Source: Aureobasidium sp. EXF-3400
Lineage: Eukaryota; Ascomycota; Dothideomycetes; Dothideales; Saccotheciaceae
Direction: 5' to 3'
DNA: 64,000 nucleotides
Assembly (NCBI GenBank): GCA_024195585.1
Contig: SWBL01000022.1
Coordinates: forward strand, 124,001-188,000
Under the pieces are notes generated by a model. It was not told where the DNA came from and did no database searches. It worked only from the letters and a program-made list of their open reading frames with translations. Of the stretch, positions 1 to 11,058 are shown piece by piece (the first letter of the stretch is position 1; each line of letters opens with the position of its first letter). Made by a program: the position numbers and the translations under genes.

Positions 1-1043
1 TGTGCGTAGATGACTCCTGCGACGACGATGGTGGGAATGGCAATACCGTAGGCGACCTTGCGGACGATGGGGCTGGCGGAACCGATGGCGGGGGACTTTA
101 CATCAGTGCCGGCGTAGCGGTAAATAACGACAGCGACGATGAGGTAGAGCGAGCAGGTGCTGATCTGCAACATGGCCAGGGCCTTGGGGAAGTCTCTGGG
201 CTTCTTCATCTCGGAGATGAAACCGAAGTAGGCAATGTTGGAGCAGAACGAGACGAGGATGTTGGCGACGGCCACAACGCCAGTGCGGAAAGATGTCATG
301 CTCGAGGGAGTGACAGCGTAAGCATGGGCGCCCTCGGGACGGTCGACTCCAATGCCGATCATGGCAATGAAGATGGCGGTTGCGATTGACAAGCAAGAAG
401 CGACTGACATAAGAGCAACATTCTTCATGGTTCTGGGAATGCAGAGGATCATGGATACAACCATACCAACGACGGTGAAGATGATTGTGCAAGTTCCGTG
501 GTTGGTCAGGACATTCATCATGATGGAGAACGTCAAGACATGAGCGGACATGATGAAGACCAAAAGGATGATTTGAGCGGCCTCAGAAACTTCCTTAGCC
601 CACCTTCCAAAGAAGAAGAGACCAGCGTCCGCGAAGTTGTGTATGCCCATCGCGTGAGTCTTAACTTGGTAGGTGACGTATCCCGTGTATGTTGTGAGGA
701 CGCCGAAGAAGATGATAAGAATGACACCAGGGACGAACCCCATACTGGCCACGACAGCGGGGAGAGAGAGAATACCCAAGGAGATGGTTTCGGCGACAAG
801 GAGGAAACCAGCGTTGAGCCATGTTAACGTCCTGTACTCGGTCTCGCCATTGGCATCATTCTCGAAAGGATTCACCATCAGGCCCTCTCTCCTGCTGTCC
901 AACGTCATCGTCTCATCTCCCTCGGGAATCGCATCCTTCTCTTTCGGAAGTCGCGGCGGCGGTGCTTGTTCCAAATCTGTGTTTGTTGATGAGCTGACGC
1001 TACCAGCGGTGTATCCGCCTCTTTTCTCTTCTTCCAATGCCAT
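1..1043 (-). CDS. Amino-acid transporter, AAAP family (Mtr-like), 3' truncated by window edge
   Basis: The reverse strand encodes about 347 residues from an ATG in a strong context (GCCACCATGG) and runs off the left edge without a stop. After a hydrophilic N-tail of about 70 residues comes TLTWLNAGFLLVAETISLG, then GILSLP, the signature of the first membrane helix of AAAP transporters, and then at least seven further hydrophobic segments. Families of this kind (Neurospora Mtr neutral amino-acid permease, yeast Avt proteins) move amino acids with protons across the plasma or vacuolar membrane. No intron is evident. Substrate cannot be read from sequence. The C-terminal helices are missing only because of the window edge. 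Family assignment is fairly sure; the Mtr-like subgroup is inference. Confidence 0.8.
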   Translation of the reverse strand, partial: MALEEEKRGGYTAGSVSSSTNTDLEQAPPPRLPKEKDAIPEGDETMTLDSRREGLMVNPFENDANGETEYRTLTWLNAGFLLVAETISLGILSLPAVVASMGFVPGVILIIFFGVLTTYTGYVTYQVKTHAMGIHNFADAGLFFFGRWAKEVSEAAQIILLVFIMSAHVLTFSIMMNVLTNHGTCTIIFTVVGMVVSMILCIPRTMKNVALMSVASCLSIATAIFIAMIGIGVDRPEGAHAYAVTPSSMTSFRTGVVAVANILVSFCSNIAYFGFISEMKKPRDFPKALAMLQISTCSLYLIVAVVIYRYAGTDVKSPAIGSASPIVRKVAYGIAIPTIVVAGVIYA

Positions 1044-2216
1044 GGTGGCAATCAATAAGGATGGGTGGTTTGGCGATGAAGGTCGGTCTTCAGGAAGACG
1101 ATTGATCGGAATGTCCTAGGACTGGTAGAGGGAACGAAATTGATAGTGGGCGAAGAAAATAAGGAAACAAGAAAGATGGTTAGAAGGCGGATGACGGAAG
1201 TATAAAAACTAGGTCAGCAGAAGTATGAGTCCGAACGAGCGAGACGTCAAGCAGCGATCTCGGGACACATGGCCGACGTGTTTGTAAAAAGTCTCGTGCT
1301 CTGGACTCGAGACACCGAAACATCCAGTTTCTATTACTTGAATATTATCAAAAAATTGTGGGTTAGTCAAGCGTTTGATGGAGAATATGGTCCAAGCTTC
1401 AGATGCGATGCCAGTCGGACCACCAGAATATCGAGGTTGGAAGCGGCATAAGGGGCTGGAAGGGGATGAGAAATGCAGGCGCAAGAGATGGTCTTGTGTA
1501 GCCGATGGAAAGAACAGGAAAGGCCTACCTGAGGCAACCTACCTTTGTTGTTGTAAGCAACAAATTTTTGAGATGGGCGTCGCGAGTGGATCTTGACTCT
1601 GGAGTTTGGGACAGCCGAGTGGCAAGAGCGAACATCAAAAAAGCAGCGACCTCTGGGTAATATATGGCGAGCAGTATGATGCCATAGGCATTGCGATCGT
1701 CTTCAACATGAGAGTTGATGTTGGTATGGCCTCCCATGAAGAAGGCAGACATCTTCATTCGAGTCATGACAGGGTTTCGCATCTCAGACTCAAAGTGAAG
1801 GCATCCCTAGCCAAGACGTCAAAGCAAAAGTGAACTCCGATCTCGTCGCGGCGGTCGAATTTCGAAGGCCAGAAGACCGGAGATTATTCCATCGCCTGAG
1901 GTTGGCGCGTGTGCTCTGAAATTTTGAAAAAAGGCCGGTCGGCGGTCGGAGTGTTCGGAGTGAGTAGTTGGTAGGGAAGCCTCCTGCCGAAATCAGGGTC
2001 AAGATTGCCGAAGGCGGGGTTTCGCGAAGCTCTCGAGAGCTGGCGCGTAAACTGCTTCAGAGCTCGCTCCTCGAGCTTCCTTGAGCTTCTTGCTGACAAT
2101 CAACCTTGCCGGTACTCTGTTATTAGCACCAGATAACGCGTGAACTCACTGCCTGATCTCGTCGTCTGTCGCGAACGTATATCTCTCGTCTTTCCAATCG
2201 ACTACTATCCGCGACC
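1044..2216. other. Divergent intergenic region, no gene seen
   Basis: About 1.2 kb between the divergent transporter and peroxiredoxin starts. Short open frames on both strands lack splice-consistent continuation or recognisable domains. It presumably holds both promoters and 5' leaders; no motif is convincing enough to annotate. Confidence 0.6.
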
Positions 2217-3040
2217 ATGGTCGAACTCCGCAAGCGCAAGACTCCCCCTCCGGCTCCGGCGCCAGCACCAAAGAAGGAGCGCAAGACCAAGGCCGCGAAA
2301 GCGAATGGAAAATCCGAGACTGTTGCTGAACCTGCTGCGCCCGAGCCGAGTGCTGTGCCTGATGCCGCGCCTGAGCCAGAGACCAAGGCTGCCTCTGGAA
2401 CACCCAAGCCTGGGGACAAGATTGACTTGGAAGGCTTTGGTGGTGAAGTCGAGACCAACGACGGTCGCAAGGTCACGCTCAAGTCGCTGGTCGATGAGAG
2501 CAAGGAAGGCGTTGTGCTTTTCACATACCCCAAAGCGAGCACGCCTGGCTGTGAGTTGCTTCGTTCTCATTGAGACACTGTCTCTCCTCTGGTTCGCTCT
2601 CTGCCTCATGTTGCCAAATGCTGACATGAAAACTTCAAGGCACAACCCAAGTTTGCCTTTTCAGAGACTCGTATGAACCATTGACAGAGGCTGGGCTCAG
2701 CATTTACGGTCTGAGTACCGATTCGCCCAAGGCCAACACGACCTTCAAAGACAAGCAGAAGCTCCCATACCCTCTGCTATGTGACCCTTCAGCTTCGCTT
2801 ATTGAAGCGATTGGACTGAAGAAGGCACCCAAGGGAACCACACGCGGAGTGTTCGTTGTCAAGAAAGATGGAGAAATTCTGGCAGCCGAGCCTGGAGGTC
2901 CAGCAGCAACACTTGATGTGGTCAAAGGTGTCGTCGCAAAGATGGGTGGGTCCGGTGTCGGAGAGAAGGCAGAAGCCAGAGCGGCCGAAGCCGAGAAAGA
3001 GGAATCAAAGAGTGCTGGCGAGACGGCCGCAAAGTTGTGA
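2217..3040 (+). CDS. Peroxiredoxin, PrxQ/BCP type (nuclear thiol peroxidase Dot5-like)
   Basis: Two exons (2217-2550, 2640-3040) give 244 residues. The intron splits the peroxidatic cysteine codon, and the join restores TPGCTTQVC, the PrxQ/BCP active site with peroxidatic Cys112 and a resolving cysteine five residues on (Cys117). The N-terminal ~70 residues are rich in Lys, Ala and Pro (PAPAPAPKKERKTK), resembling the basic tail that sends yeast Dot5 to the nucleus. The C-tail is also charged and Ala/Glu-rich. The family reduces alkyl hydroperoxides using thioredoxin. The start is ATG in ACCATGG. Nuclear location is inferred from the basic tail only. Confidence 0.9.
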
Positions 3041-3984
3041 TTATGAGATACGACACATGGTGTGATTGAATACAAAGGTTGATAGGTTTTTTCGATGGTT
3101 GAACGAAAAGAATGAATTGACATGTGGAAGGCGTGATTTAGGGCGCGAGGTCTCCAGTAATAATCATTCTTGACCACGGCACAGGGCCGGACAAGACGGA
3201 TGGCTTCCGTGCTTCCAGACCTTTTGCATTTGGTAATGGCAATTGAACGCAACCCTGATGGCCATCACAAATCACCGATGACATTCAAGAACAAGTCTTT
3301 GAGAGAGGGTTGTCTGGGATCAAGACTGGAGATTGTATGGTGGATAAGGGAAAGAGATAAGAAGCCATGGATGGCTTCATCCCTCGACTCCAGTACATAG
3401 GTAGACAATGCGAAGCAACATTGCTGCTGGGATGTAAGATGTTGCCGGCATCTATACCATGTCGGCGACGAGATTCATGACTTGTTGATGGCGTTCATGA
3501 ACTATTTGTGCGTCATGGACAAGGAGCGTTGACTCGTTCGTTGAATGATGATTTAACCATGAACCCCACTGCGGGCTGGCAGGCATGGAGACCCTGAGCC
3601 AGTGTTTTTGTGTTGACGGGCCGCAAACAAAGAAAAGTCAAGTCATTCTTGTCAGACTCTAAGAAAGGTGAAATCGATTCAGCGCTGCCATAAACTGAGC
3701 ATCTCGCGGCATGTCAGGGTGACACGCATGCCACTGACAAGGAATAAACAGCAGGCTACGACTTTGTTGACTCGGCGGGTGCGAGGCGCTGCAACCTGCC
3801 ACGCAAAGAGCTGCTCGCATACATACGTAACCTACCCTGCACCCTTGTCCATCACTTGACACTTCAAGTGTCTTTGTTGCATTGCAAGCATTCGTGTTCT
3901 TCTGGACTCTATACGAAAATATCTTCGAATTGAAAGAAACAAGTCGTCTTACAACCCAAGACAGGGCGGACAGACTGTTTCAGC
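3041..3984. other. Intergenic region, no gene seen
   Basis: About 0.95 kb between two plus-strand genes. It should contain the peroxiredoxin 3' UTR and the RhoGAP promoter. Short frames at 3170-3400 and 3668-3862 have no domain, and I see no RNA gene or repeat. Confidence 0.55.
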
Positions 3985-6288
3985 ATGAGGGCCTTTGCGC
4001 GAGGAGCGACTCGACTTCGGAGCACATCGCTGAGTGCAGTCCCACCACCACGAACCTCTTCCGAATACATCAATGACTACGCCGACACTGCCGCATCCAT
4101 CCTCTACCGCTCGCCCTTAGCTTCCGAATCTGGTCTACCCGTCTACATCCTCAATGCCGCCGCCTTTCCCGATGCCTTCGAAGTCGACTACGATGCCCTT
4201 CTACCCTACGTGCTCGCCAGACTCCCAGGAGAGGAAGAGTTGATTGCTGGCGAAGAATACGAGATTGTCTTCTTCGCTGGTGGACAAGCTGAGAGTGCCA
4301 CATCCGAGAAGAAGACCGGACCTGGCATGGGATGGTACCTGCAGGCGTACCACGTGCTGAGCAGGGCGGTGCGCAAAAGACTCCAGCGGCTCTATGTCGT
4401 GCACGAACGCAGCTGGGTGCGTGTGCTCATCGAGGTCTTTGGCACCATGGTCTCGCCAAAGTTTCGCAAGAAGATCGTTCACGTCTCGACTCTCTCATCT
4501 CTAGCTCTGCATATTCCCATCGAGAAGCTCCTCATCCCGCCAAGCGTCTATCTTCACGACCGCCGTCTCTCGCCTGACATCCATTCGCCATACGTCAGTG
4601 GACGCAGAGCTTTTGGCGCCAACGATCCCATGCCTCGCAACCTGTACGGCCAGAGGCGTCTACCTCGTGTGCTGAGAGAAACAACTACTTTCTTGTGCCA
4701 AAGTGAGAACATCAAGACGGAAGGCATCTTTCGCATTCCACCTCAGTCAATCTATGTTGGCATCTTGAGGGAGGCATACGACAGGGGTCAACAATTTATC
4801 GTCTGGAAAGAGGGTGGAATCACATATACTCAGCCTGATCTGGACCACCACACTCTCAGACGTATCCAACAGACTGATGCTTACGGCGTGCATCTGGCAG
4901 CTGGTCTCATCAAGCTTTGGTACCGAGAACTTAAAACGCCCATCTTCCACGAGACTTGCTACGATGAGTTGAGATACAAGTTCGGAAATCCTCAGGACGA
5001 CATTGAGCTGGACGATTTGGTCCAGATGCTATCTCCAACTTCAAGCGCCTCATGTCTTTCACAAACAGCAAGACTGATTCTAATACTCCATCTCTTTCCC
5101 CTACTCTCCCTGGTCACAAGTCATCAGAAGACCAACAAGATGACACCTGACAACCTAGCAATTTGCTTTTCTCCGGCCCTTGTATGCGGCTCAGATCAAT
5201 TAGCTGATGCGAAGATGACCTCTATCGTTCGCCGTATACTGGAAGCCGCGGTCGAACACTGGCCGCATGGCTTGAGAGATGCTTGTCAGACTGCTCCAGA
5301 CTCTTTTGCCGCTGCACTACGACCACCACCGGCTGCTCAAGACTACGAAGATCCGCTGCAAGAAAACTACAGGGATACAACATCTCACGACTCTGGAGAG
5401 CGATCTCACAGAATCCATCTCCAGGATGATGAATCTGATAATCCGCCTCTTCCACCTCGACCATCTGTAAAACCAAGACAACCTGAGGAGCCGAAGTCGA
5501 CATTTCCTGCAAGATCTGATAGCCTGGCTTCTCCCGTCAAGCGCAAGCCCGCATCAATAGGCGTGGCTCCACCACCTCATGCAACTTTCCCTAGCCGTTC
5601 CGTCTCACAGTCATACGCTACCCAGTCGAGTACATTGGACTTCACGGACGTCAGAAACGCGTTGCCATACACAGAATCTCCACCCAACGTTCCTACTAAG
5701 CCTAGTCCTCCCCAACCAGCGCCTCCCGTACAAAACGACCTGATGAAAGAATTGAAAAACTCACTAGCCACCGACATTGTAAAGCGAAAACCAGTTTCAT
5801 CCACAGCATCCCCAGGCTCTACAACAAGCAACGATCCCCCAGCTGTCCCACCCCACCGCTCAGTCTCCGCACGAGTGCCCTCACCACCAAAACGCGACAA
5901 CGACATCACCTTTGCCAAACCCACCTGGGCAGCCTCTTCACGCACAACCTCCCGTCAAACCTCCATCTCCAATCCTGCTCCAGCTCCCACTGCTCCCATT
6001 TTTGCTAGAACACCATCGCCAGGATTGCTTAAGCGTATGGCTTCTATTGAGTCTGTGCATAATACTTCTAGCACTGCTCAGGTACCGGATCACAACAGGA
6101 TTGCTCCTGTTGTTGAAAAGAGTGGATTGAGAAAGAGTTCGGTGGATGATCTTAAGAGAATCTATGAGGAGAGGGCTGGGCTGGCGAGGGCGGCTAGTGT
6201 CAGTAGTGTTGGCAGTGAGAGGAGGACGTCGAATGCTTCTTTGAGTAGGAGGACGTCGAATGCTGCTGTGGGAGGGTTCCCCTCTTGA
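3985..6288 (+). CDS. RhoGAP protein with N-terminal CRAL-TRIO-like domain (Ecm25-like)
   Basis: An uninterrupted 767-residue frame. Residues ~45-190 resemble the Sec14/CRAL-TRIO-like module found in Ecm25-type fungal proteins (LPVYILNAAAFPDAF, then a segment ending ALHIPIEKLLIPPSVY). Residues ~215-440 are a RhoGAP domain with the arginine-finger motif TEGIFRIPP (Arg250) and the later KMTPDNLAICFSPAL block. The C-terminal third is low-complexity, rich in Pro and Ser with several PPxP and PPLPPRPS stretches that could bind SH3 domains. The family stimulates GTP hydrolysis by Rho/Cdc42 GTPases in polarity and morphogenesis; the partner GTPase is not predictable. A short upstream exon cannot be excluded, but the ATG used gives a plausible N-terminus. 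Confidence 0.85.
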   Translation: MRAFARGATRLRSTSLSAVPPPRTSSEYINDYADTAASILYRSPLASESGLPVYILNAAAFPDAFEVDYDALLPYVLARLPGEEELIAGEEYEIVFFAGGQAESATSEKKTGPGMGWYLQAYHVLSRAVRKRLQRLYVVHERSWVRVLIEVFGTMVSPKFRKKIVHVSTLSSLALHIPIEKLLIPPSVYLHDRRLSPDIHSPYVSGRRAFGANDPMPRNLYGQRRLPRVLRETTTFLCQSENIKTEGIFRIPPQSIYVGILREAYDRGQQFIVWKEGGITYTQPDLDHHTLRRIQQTDAYGVHLAAGLIKLWYRELKTPIFHETCYDELRYKFGNPQDDIELDDLVQMLSPTSSASCLSQTARLILILHLFPLLSLVTSHQKTNKMTPDNLAICFSPALVCGSDQLADAKMTSIVRRILEAAVEHWPHGLRDACQTAPDSFAAALRPPPAAQDYEDPLQENYRDTTSHDSGERSHRIHLQDDESDNPPLPPRPSVKPRQPEEPKSTFPARSDSLASPVKRKPASIGVAPPPHATFPSRSVSQSYATQSSTLDFTDVRNALPYTESPPNVPTKPSPPQPAPPVQNDLMKELKNSLATDIVKRKPVSSTASPGSTTSNDPPAVPPHRSVSARVPSPPKRDNDITFAKPTWAASSRTTSRQTSISNPAPAPTAPIFARTPSPGLLKRMASIESVHNTSSTAQVPDHNRIAPVVEKSGLRKSSVDDLKRIYEERAGLARAASVSSVGSERRTSNASLSRRTSNAAVGGFPS

Positions 6289-6693
6289 TTGAACCAGAAG
6301 GTGGAAGAGGGAAATGGCGCACGTTAGTGGTTTATCTGGTTATTCTCTTGTGACGAGTTTTTGGTCGATTCTCTTTTGGCGTTGATTCCCAGGGGTTTCT
6401 CATCGGCCTTTTGTGTGTCGTGGTGTGTTTCGTCTTTTCGTTGTGGTTACTTGTATCAGATACCCAATCTTTCTGCTCTTTCATCTCCATAACTGCTATG
6501 CTTTCCTTGTCCATACAGCTTCTGTACTCACCTGTCGTGATTTCGACTATTGCCGGAAGCATTGGTAGTAATTGAATTGTATAGATTGAGGCAGGATCGT
6601 ACAGTCATTAGCCATCCACGTGACTCGCATGTCAAGGATCATATCAGTCAAGCACAGAAGCAGAATATCACGTGATAATAACATCACCTCACA
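6289..6693. other. Intergenic region between RhoGAP gene and tRNA-Gly
   Basis: About 400 nt containing the RhoGAP 3' end and the 5' flank of the tRNA. No other feature seen. Confidence 0.5.
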
Positions 6694-6764
6694 GTCGCAG
6701 TGGTTTAGTGGTAAAATTCGTGCTTGCCATGCACGAGCCCCGTGTTCGATTCACGGCTGCGACA
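6694..6764 (+). tRNA. tRNA-Gly (anticodon GCC)
   Basis: A full cloverleaf can be folded by eye. The acceptor stem GTCGCAG pairs perfectly with CTGCGAC, followed by discriminator A. The D-arm carries box A (TGGTTTAGTGG). The anticodon stem CGTGC/GCACG encloses the 7-nt loop TTGCCAT, so the anticodon is GCC. The T-arm carries box B (GTTCGATTC). There is no intron and no encoded CCA. It closely resembles fungal nuclear tRNA-Gly(GCC). Confidence 0.97.
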
Positions 6765-6766
6765 GT

Positions 6767-6776
6767 TCTTTTTCTT
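6767..6776 (+). terminator. RNA polymerase III terminator of tRNA-Gly
   Basis: A T-rich run (TTCTTTTTCTT) begins a few bases after the tRNA 3' end, as expected for pol III termination. Confidence 0.75.
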
Positions 6777-7916
6777 CGTATTTTTACCGCTCACAGTTTG
6801 TCGGTTCTCTATGTTGTCTTTGTGCATCTTTTCTGAGTGCCTTTTTGCTTTGCTTTTATGAATGTGATTGGTTTGAGGGTTCTTTGACAGGATGGTCATG
6901 ATCACGGGTATATGTAAGATTTTGGTCGGAGAATGATGGATAAGATGAGGAAGGAGAATCCTACCAACATAGGTATAAGAGGTGGATAAAGCATAAGGAG
7001 ACTATGATGTAGTAAGAATAAGGAAGCACGGTATCAGAGGCATTTACTGCGAGATTACAATACCAGACATTTAAGAAACCAACTACCAAGAAACAAGACC
7101 GCAGACTTGAAGATACTCCTAGGCTCAGAGAAGAGGAGGAAAGAAAGCTTGTTCCAACCAATCGAGTCCATAGTGTTGGTGCAATATATCAGATAAGTGA
7201 ACATTTCCATGATGACGTGGATTGCTTGATGCCATGAATCGTGTATTGTATGTATCATCTTCAAGTGTTGCAAAAAGGCATTTAGAGCGTATAGATATCA
7301 AAATGCACAGTACTTTCGAGAAACAGAACAACATCCATTGAGAGGTGTATACATTCTAGGTTCTCTCTGGAAAGATCTCCAATCTGGAAATGTTTGTGCC
7401 TTTTGATAGGAGCACGTCGCTTTGAACCATCGTCGAGGAGCGTGGGAGAGGCATGGAAGTTGCAGACTTTGGCACAGGTTGTTTCCACTTCCGCAAAGTG
7501 TCTGGCAATGGTTGATCCAGATCACGGCGGCCGAAGGTGAGAAGACCGACATCGCGATCTTGAGCCTCTGATTCAGACATGAGGTATCGCGAAACTCCAC
7601 GTAGGTAGTGGTGTAAGACTGCACAGACTCGAGCTCTTCCATGCTTGGTGATCATGAATCTGGTGTTTGAGCATCATTGCCAGAAATAGCCACAGGCACA
7701 AACTCCAACACACACCACCACCTACCACCACCAAGCAAAAGAAATACCGGATTGCGGCGGAAGAAACTTGCATTTCGAAGGCAGTTTACTTTGGTTATTT
7801 TTCTGTCTTGCTTTCAGGACGGCTTTCCGCTTTTTTTTCTCTTTCACTTTTTTGCATTGTCTTTTTTTTTCTTGCTCTGCCCTTTTAGATCATTTCTTTC
7901 TGTCTTTCTGGTCTTG

Positions 7917-7998
7917 CTGGGGATTGAACCCAGGACCTTTGGGTTGCGGTGACGGTGACTTTGCCGGATTGGCGCCAACCAAGCGGGCCACCGCGTCC
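7917..7998 (-). pseudogene. tRNA-like relic (box B / T-arm present, acceptor stem lost)
   Basis: On the reverse strand, CTGGGTTCAATCCCCAG forms a perfect T-arm with a 7-nt loop and a box-B-like core. The preceding AGGTC resembles a variable loop, and a D-arm-like GGTTGGCGCC lies upstream. The segment 3' of the T-arm (CAAGACC) has no 5' partner, no anticodon arm folds, and the box A match is poor. This suggests a decayed tRNA or a tRNA-derived SINE head rather than a working gene. Confidence 0.35.
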
Positions 7999-8018
7999 GG
8001 TGGCGCCGACTTGGTTGG
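7975..8018. repeat. Long imperfect inverted repeat (hairpin)
   Basis: CCAACCAAG at the left pairs with CTTGGTTGG at the right. Inside, GCCACC pairs with GGTGGC around the 6-nt loop GCGTCC, with only small mismatches between the two blocks. The hairpin overlaps the upstream end of the tRNA-like relic. Function unknown. Confidence 0.7.
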
Positions 8019-8620
8019 TGAAAAGGGAGCGACGGCATGGTGTATATAGGTTGCTGTCGTTTTTGGAGTGATGGTGAGGGAGAAGTGAAGTGAAGGTCTT
8101 TGGATGTGCCCCTGAATGTTTTGATATTGCTCCATCGACAACACGAACACGCGAGTGATCCGATGGATGTATGCTCTCCCTTCTCTGCGCATTCCTGCCT
8201 TCCCTCATTGTGATGAGTGTGAGACCAGCGGCAATCTCTCATCGCCCACCGATGGTTGCATGAGCCTCTCTTGACCACTCTCCTTAGATCTCAGTCGCCG
8301 TCTCGCTCAGGCAATCTCGTCGAACACTCCGAGGAAGTCTTACACAGCAATGTCTTCGTAGCCGGAGAGTCTCTCAACCAATCGCGAATACCATGACATG
8401 CAGTCTCTCCACCTATTCCTAGTTGCCATTCTCATGGACTGACCGAGCACCATTGATCTCCAACAGTATGCTGGCGCAAGGATTGTCTCCAACGTACTTC
8501 CCGCAATACCGCTGAATTCGTATCGCCATGCACGTGGGTGTCGTCAGAACACAGTCGACCCCTGAGAGAAAAATCTGTCCAAGGCAGCGGTCATAAGGCA
8601 ACAGACTGTTCTTCGACAGA

Positions 8621-9235
8621 TCAATCTCCGGCATCTACCTTTTCAAGTAAAGCAGCACAACTTGTGACATGGACGGCAATCACAGTGCCGATGGTTGCTG
8701 CACCCCTGGGAATGGCATGACCCCAAAGAGCTTTACCTCTTGCACCTTCGAGAGCGGCGACAACAGCACTACCTGTAGCACCAGCAGTGGCTCCCATCAT
8801 CCAGCACTTCCAGAATGGCTTTGGTGGCAGAGTATCGCTGAAGGAAGTGCTCAGGAAGGTAAATGTGCCAAAGCAGAGAAAGAGGCGGAGTGTTTGAGCA
8901 CCAAGAGCGTGTACAGCAGGCAGCTTCCTCGCCTGGACCAGAGAGTGCAAAAGAACCTCGTTAAAGCCACCTGCTGCACCCCCTAATCCGCCGACCAACG
9001 ACACAGGCAAGTGGAAGGGGGCCAGAAGATGACGAGTTTGGTCAAAGGTCCAGAACCTGACACCAGCGCGGAGTACGGGAGGAGTGGCAGTCATAAGGGA
9101 AGGGACCTTGGGCAGAAAAGCCATTGGAAGACTCGCAAAGCCTGCGAGACAGCCAGAGGAGAAGAAACAGAGTTGGCGTGTTGGAGAAGGAAAGCTCAAG
9201 GACCCGAGACGGACAGGCTCCTCTGACAAGGCCAT
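8621..9235 (-). CDS. Small multi-pass membrane protein, Tim17-like glycine pattern
   Basis: An intronless 204-residue frame; the ATG chosen is the first in frame (MALSEEPVRL). It has about four hydrophobic segments with repeated small-residue motifs, VGGLGGAAGG near residue 80 and MGATAGATGSA near residue 155, reminiscent of Tim17/22/23-type membrane helices, though the match is too weak to assign that family. There is no signal peptide. It is head-to-head with chorismate synthase across about 410 bp, so the two may share a promoter region. Function not recognised; a mitochondrial inner-membrane location is only a suggestion. Confidence 0.65.
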   Translation of the reverse strand: MALSEEPVRLGSLSFPSPTRQLCFFSSGCLAGFASLPMAFLPKVPSLMTATPPVLRAGVRFWTFDQTRHLLAPFHLPVSLVGGLGGAAGGFNEVLLHSLVQARKLPAVHALGAQTLRLFLCFGTFTFLSTSFSDTLPPKPFWKCWMMGATAGATGSAVVAALEGARGKALWGHAIPRGAATIGTVIAVHVTSCAALLEKVDAGD

Positions 9236-9647
9236 GTTTGTGGTTCTATACTTCAGAGATGCGATCAAAACTTATGCAGACAAAGGACAATGAGTTTTAG
9301 AATATTCAAAGCGGGCCAACGAAGTCACGAGGCTTCAGTCAAATTCGTGAAAGAACGACTGACATTGGATCAGTGAGCAAGGAGATGCAATCTAGAGACG
9401 GACATTGCAAATGGAGAATATTACGGATATTTGATGGATGATAGTTGATGAAGTGGATCGAGTGACGTTGGAGGAGAAGTGGATTCACGATGCGGGAGAC
9501 AAGTCGCGGACAAGCGCCGATCGCGGGCTGGACTTTTTCGAGGCATGAGCAATAACGAATGACGAGCCATCGACCATTGACCATTCGCTCTTGCCTTGTC
9601 GCTTTGTTTTCCTGAATTATTGCCTAACTTTCTCACAAACACACATC
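9236..9647. promoter_or_regulatory. Shared divergent promoter region (membrane protein / chorismate synthase)
   Basis: The 412 bp between two divergent start codons must hold both promoters. No specific operator was identified. Confidence 0.45.
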
Positions 9648-11058
9648 ATGTCGACATTCGGATCGCATTTCAGAGTCACAACGTGCGCGACCACCCACAT
9701 CCCATACTTGTCCAACCCCTCCAACTAACCAATGTCCACACAGTTATGGCGAGTCGCACTGTCTCAGTGTCGGATGCATTGTCGATGGAGTGCCGCCAGG
9801 CATGGAGCTCACAGAGGCCGACATCCAGCCTCAGATGACCAGACGCAGACCGGGACAGAGCGCCATCACGACACCGCGCAATGAGAAGGACAAGGTTGAG
9901 ATCCAGTCGGGCACTGAGTTTGGCGTCACCCTGGGCACCCCCATTGGCATGCGCGTCATGAACGAGAACCAGAGACCCAAGGACTACGGCAACAGCACCA
10001 TGGACCTGTACCCCCGCCCTAGTCACGCCGACTGGACCTACCTGGAGAAGTACGGTGTCAAGGCCAGCAGTGGAGGTGGCAGAAGCAGTGCTCGCGAGAC
10101 CATCGGTCCGTTCCATTCTCCCTCTTCTCATTCCACTCTCTTCTGACACTAGCCAGGCCGCGTCGCTGCCGGCGCCATTGCCGAAAAGTACCTCACCCTC
10201 GCCCACGGCATCGAGATTGTCGCCTTCACCTCTTCCGTCGGCCACGAGCAGCTCTACCCTGCCACCGCAGACCACCCCACTCCTTCCACCAACCCCGAGT
10301 TCCTCAAGCTGATCGACGAAATCACCCGCGAGAAGGTCGACGAGTTCCTCCCCGTTCGTTGCCCCGATGACCAAGCCAACGACCGCATGGCCGACTTGAT
10401 CGCAAAGTACAAGGAAAAGGAGGACAGCATCGGTGGTAACGTCACTTGCGTTATCCGTAACGTGCCCTCTGGTTTAGGCGAACCCTGCTTCGACAAGATG
10501 GAGGCCAAGCTGGCCCACGCCATGTTGAGCATTCCTGCCACAAAGGGCTTCGAGATTGGTTCTGGTTTCGGCGGTACAAGAGTCCCTGGTAGCATTCACA
10601 ACGACCCCTTCATTGTTGCTCCTGCCCCCAAGGGCTCAGCCGCTGCTTCGGGTGCTGCCAAGGCCGGTATTCCTCGCCCTCGTCTGACCACAAAGACCAA
10701 CAACTCTGGCGGTATCCAGGGCGGTATCACCAACGGTGCCCACATCTACTTCACCGTCGGCTTCAAGCCTGCTGCCACCATTGGCCAGTCGCAGTCAACT
10801 GCCACTTACAACGAGACTGAGGGCACTCTCGAGGCAAAGGGCCGTCACGACCCTTGCGTTGTTCCCCGTGCCATTCCCATCGTCGAGGCCATGGCTGCTC
10901 TTGTCATCATGGACGCTCTCATGGCTCAGAACGCCCGCCAGGCCACCCGCTCTCTGCTGCCTCCTCTTCCCAACGTCATTTCCGTGCAAGCCGCACGTAA
11001 AGCCGATGAGCAAGCAAGAGAAGAGCAACAGACCATCAATGTCGAGACCAAGAACTAG
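9648..11058 (+). CDS. ARO2: Chorismate synthase
   Basis: Three exons (9648-9682, 9744-10105, 10157-11058) give 432 residues. The enzyme converts 5-enolpyruvylshikimate-3-phosphate to chorismate, the last common step of the shikimate pathway. The joins restore the family signatures: [17 protein letters not shown] at the N-terminus (FMN/substrate site), [30 protein letters not shown] across intron 2, and later [13 protein letters not shown]. Introns are 61 and 51 nt with canonical GT-AG ends. Fungal and yeast enzymes are bifunctional, with an intrinsic NADPH:FMN oxidoreductase activity; that is family knowledge. Length and motifs look intact. Confidence 0.97.

Larger units (their letters stand above)
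6777..8620. other. Long intergenic region with a tRNA-like relic and a hairpin
   Basis: About 1.8 kb without a convincing protein gene. Minus-strand frames at 7356-7655 (99 codons) and 7885-8208 have no recognisable domain; the second simply reads through the tRNA-like relic. Polypyrimidine runs occur at 7830-7880. The two structured elements are annotated separately. Confidence 0.5.
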
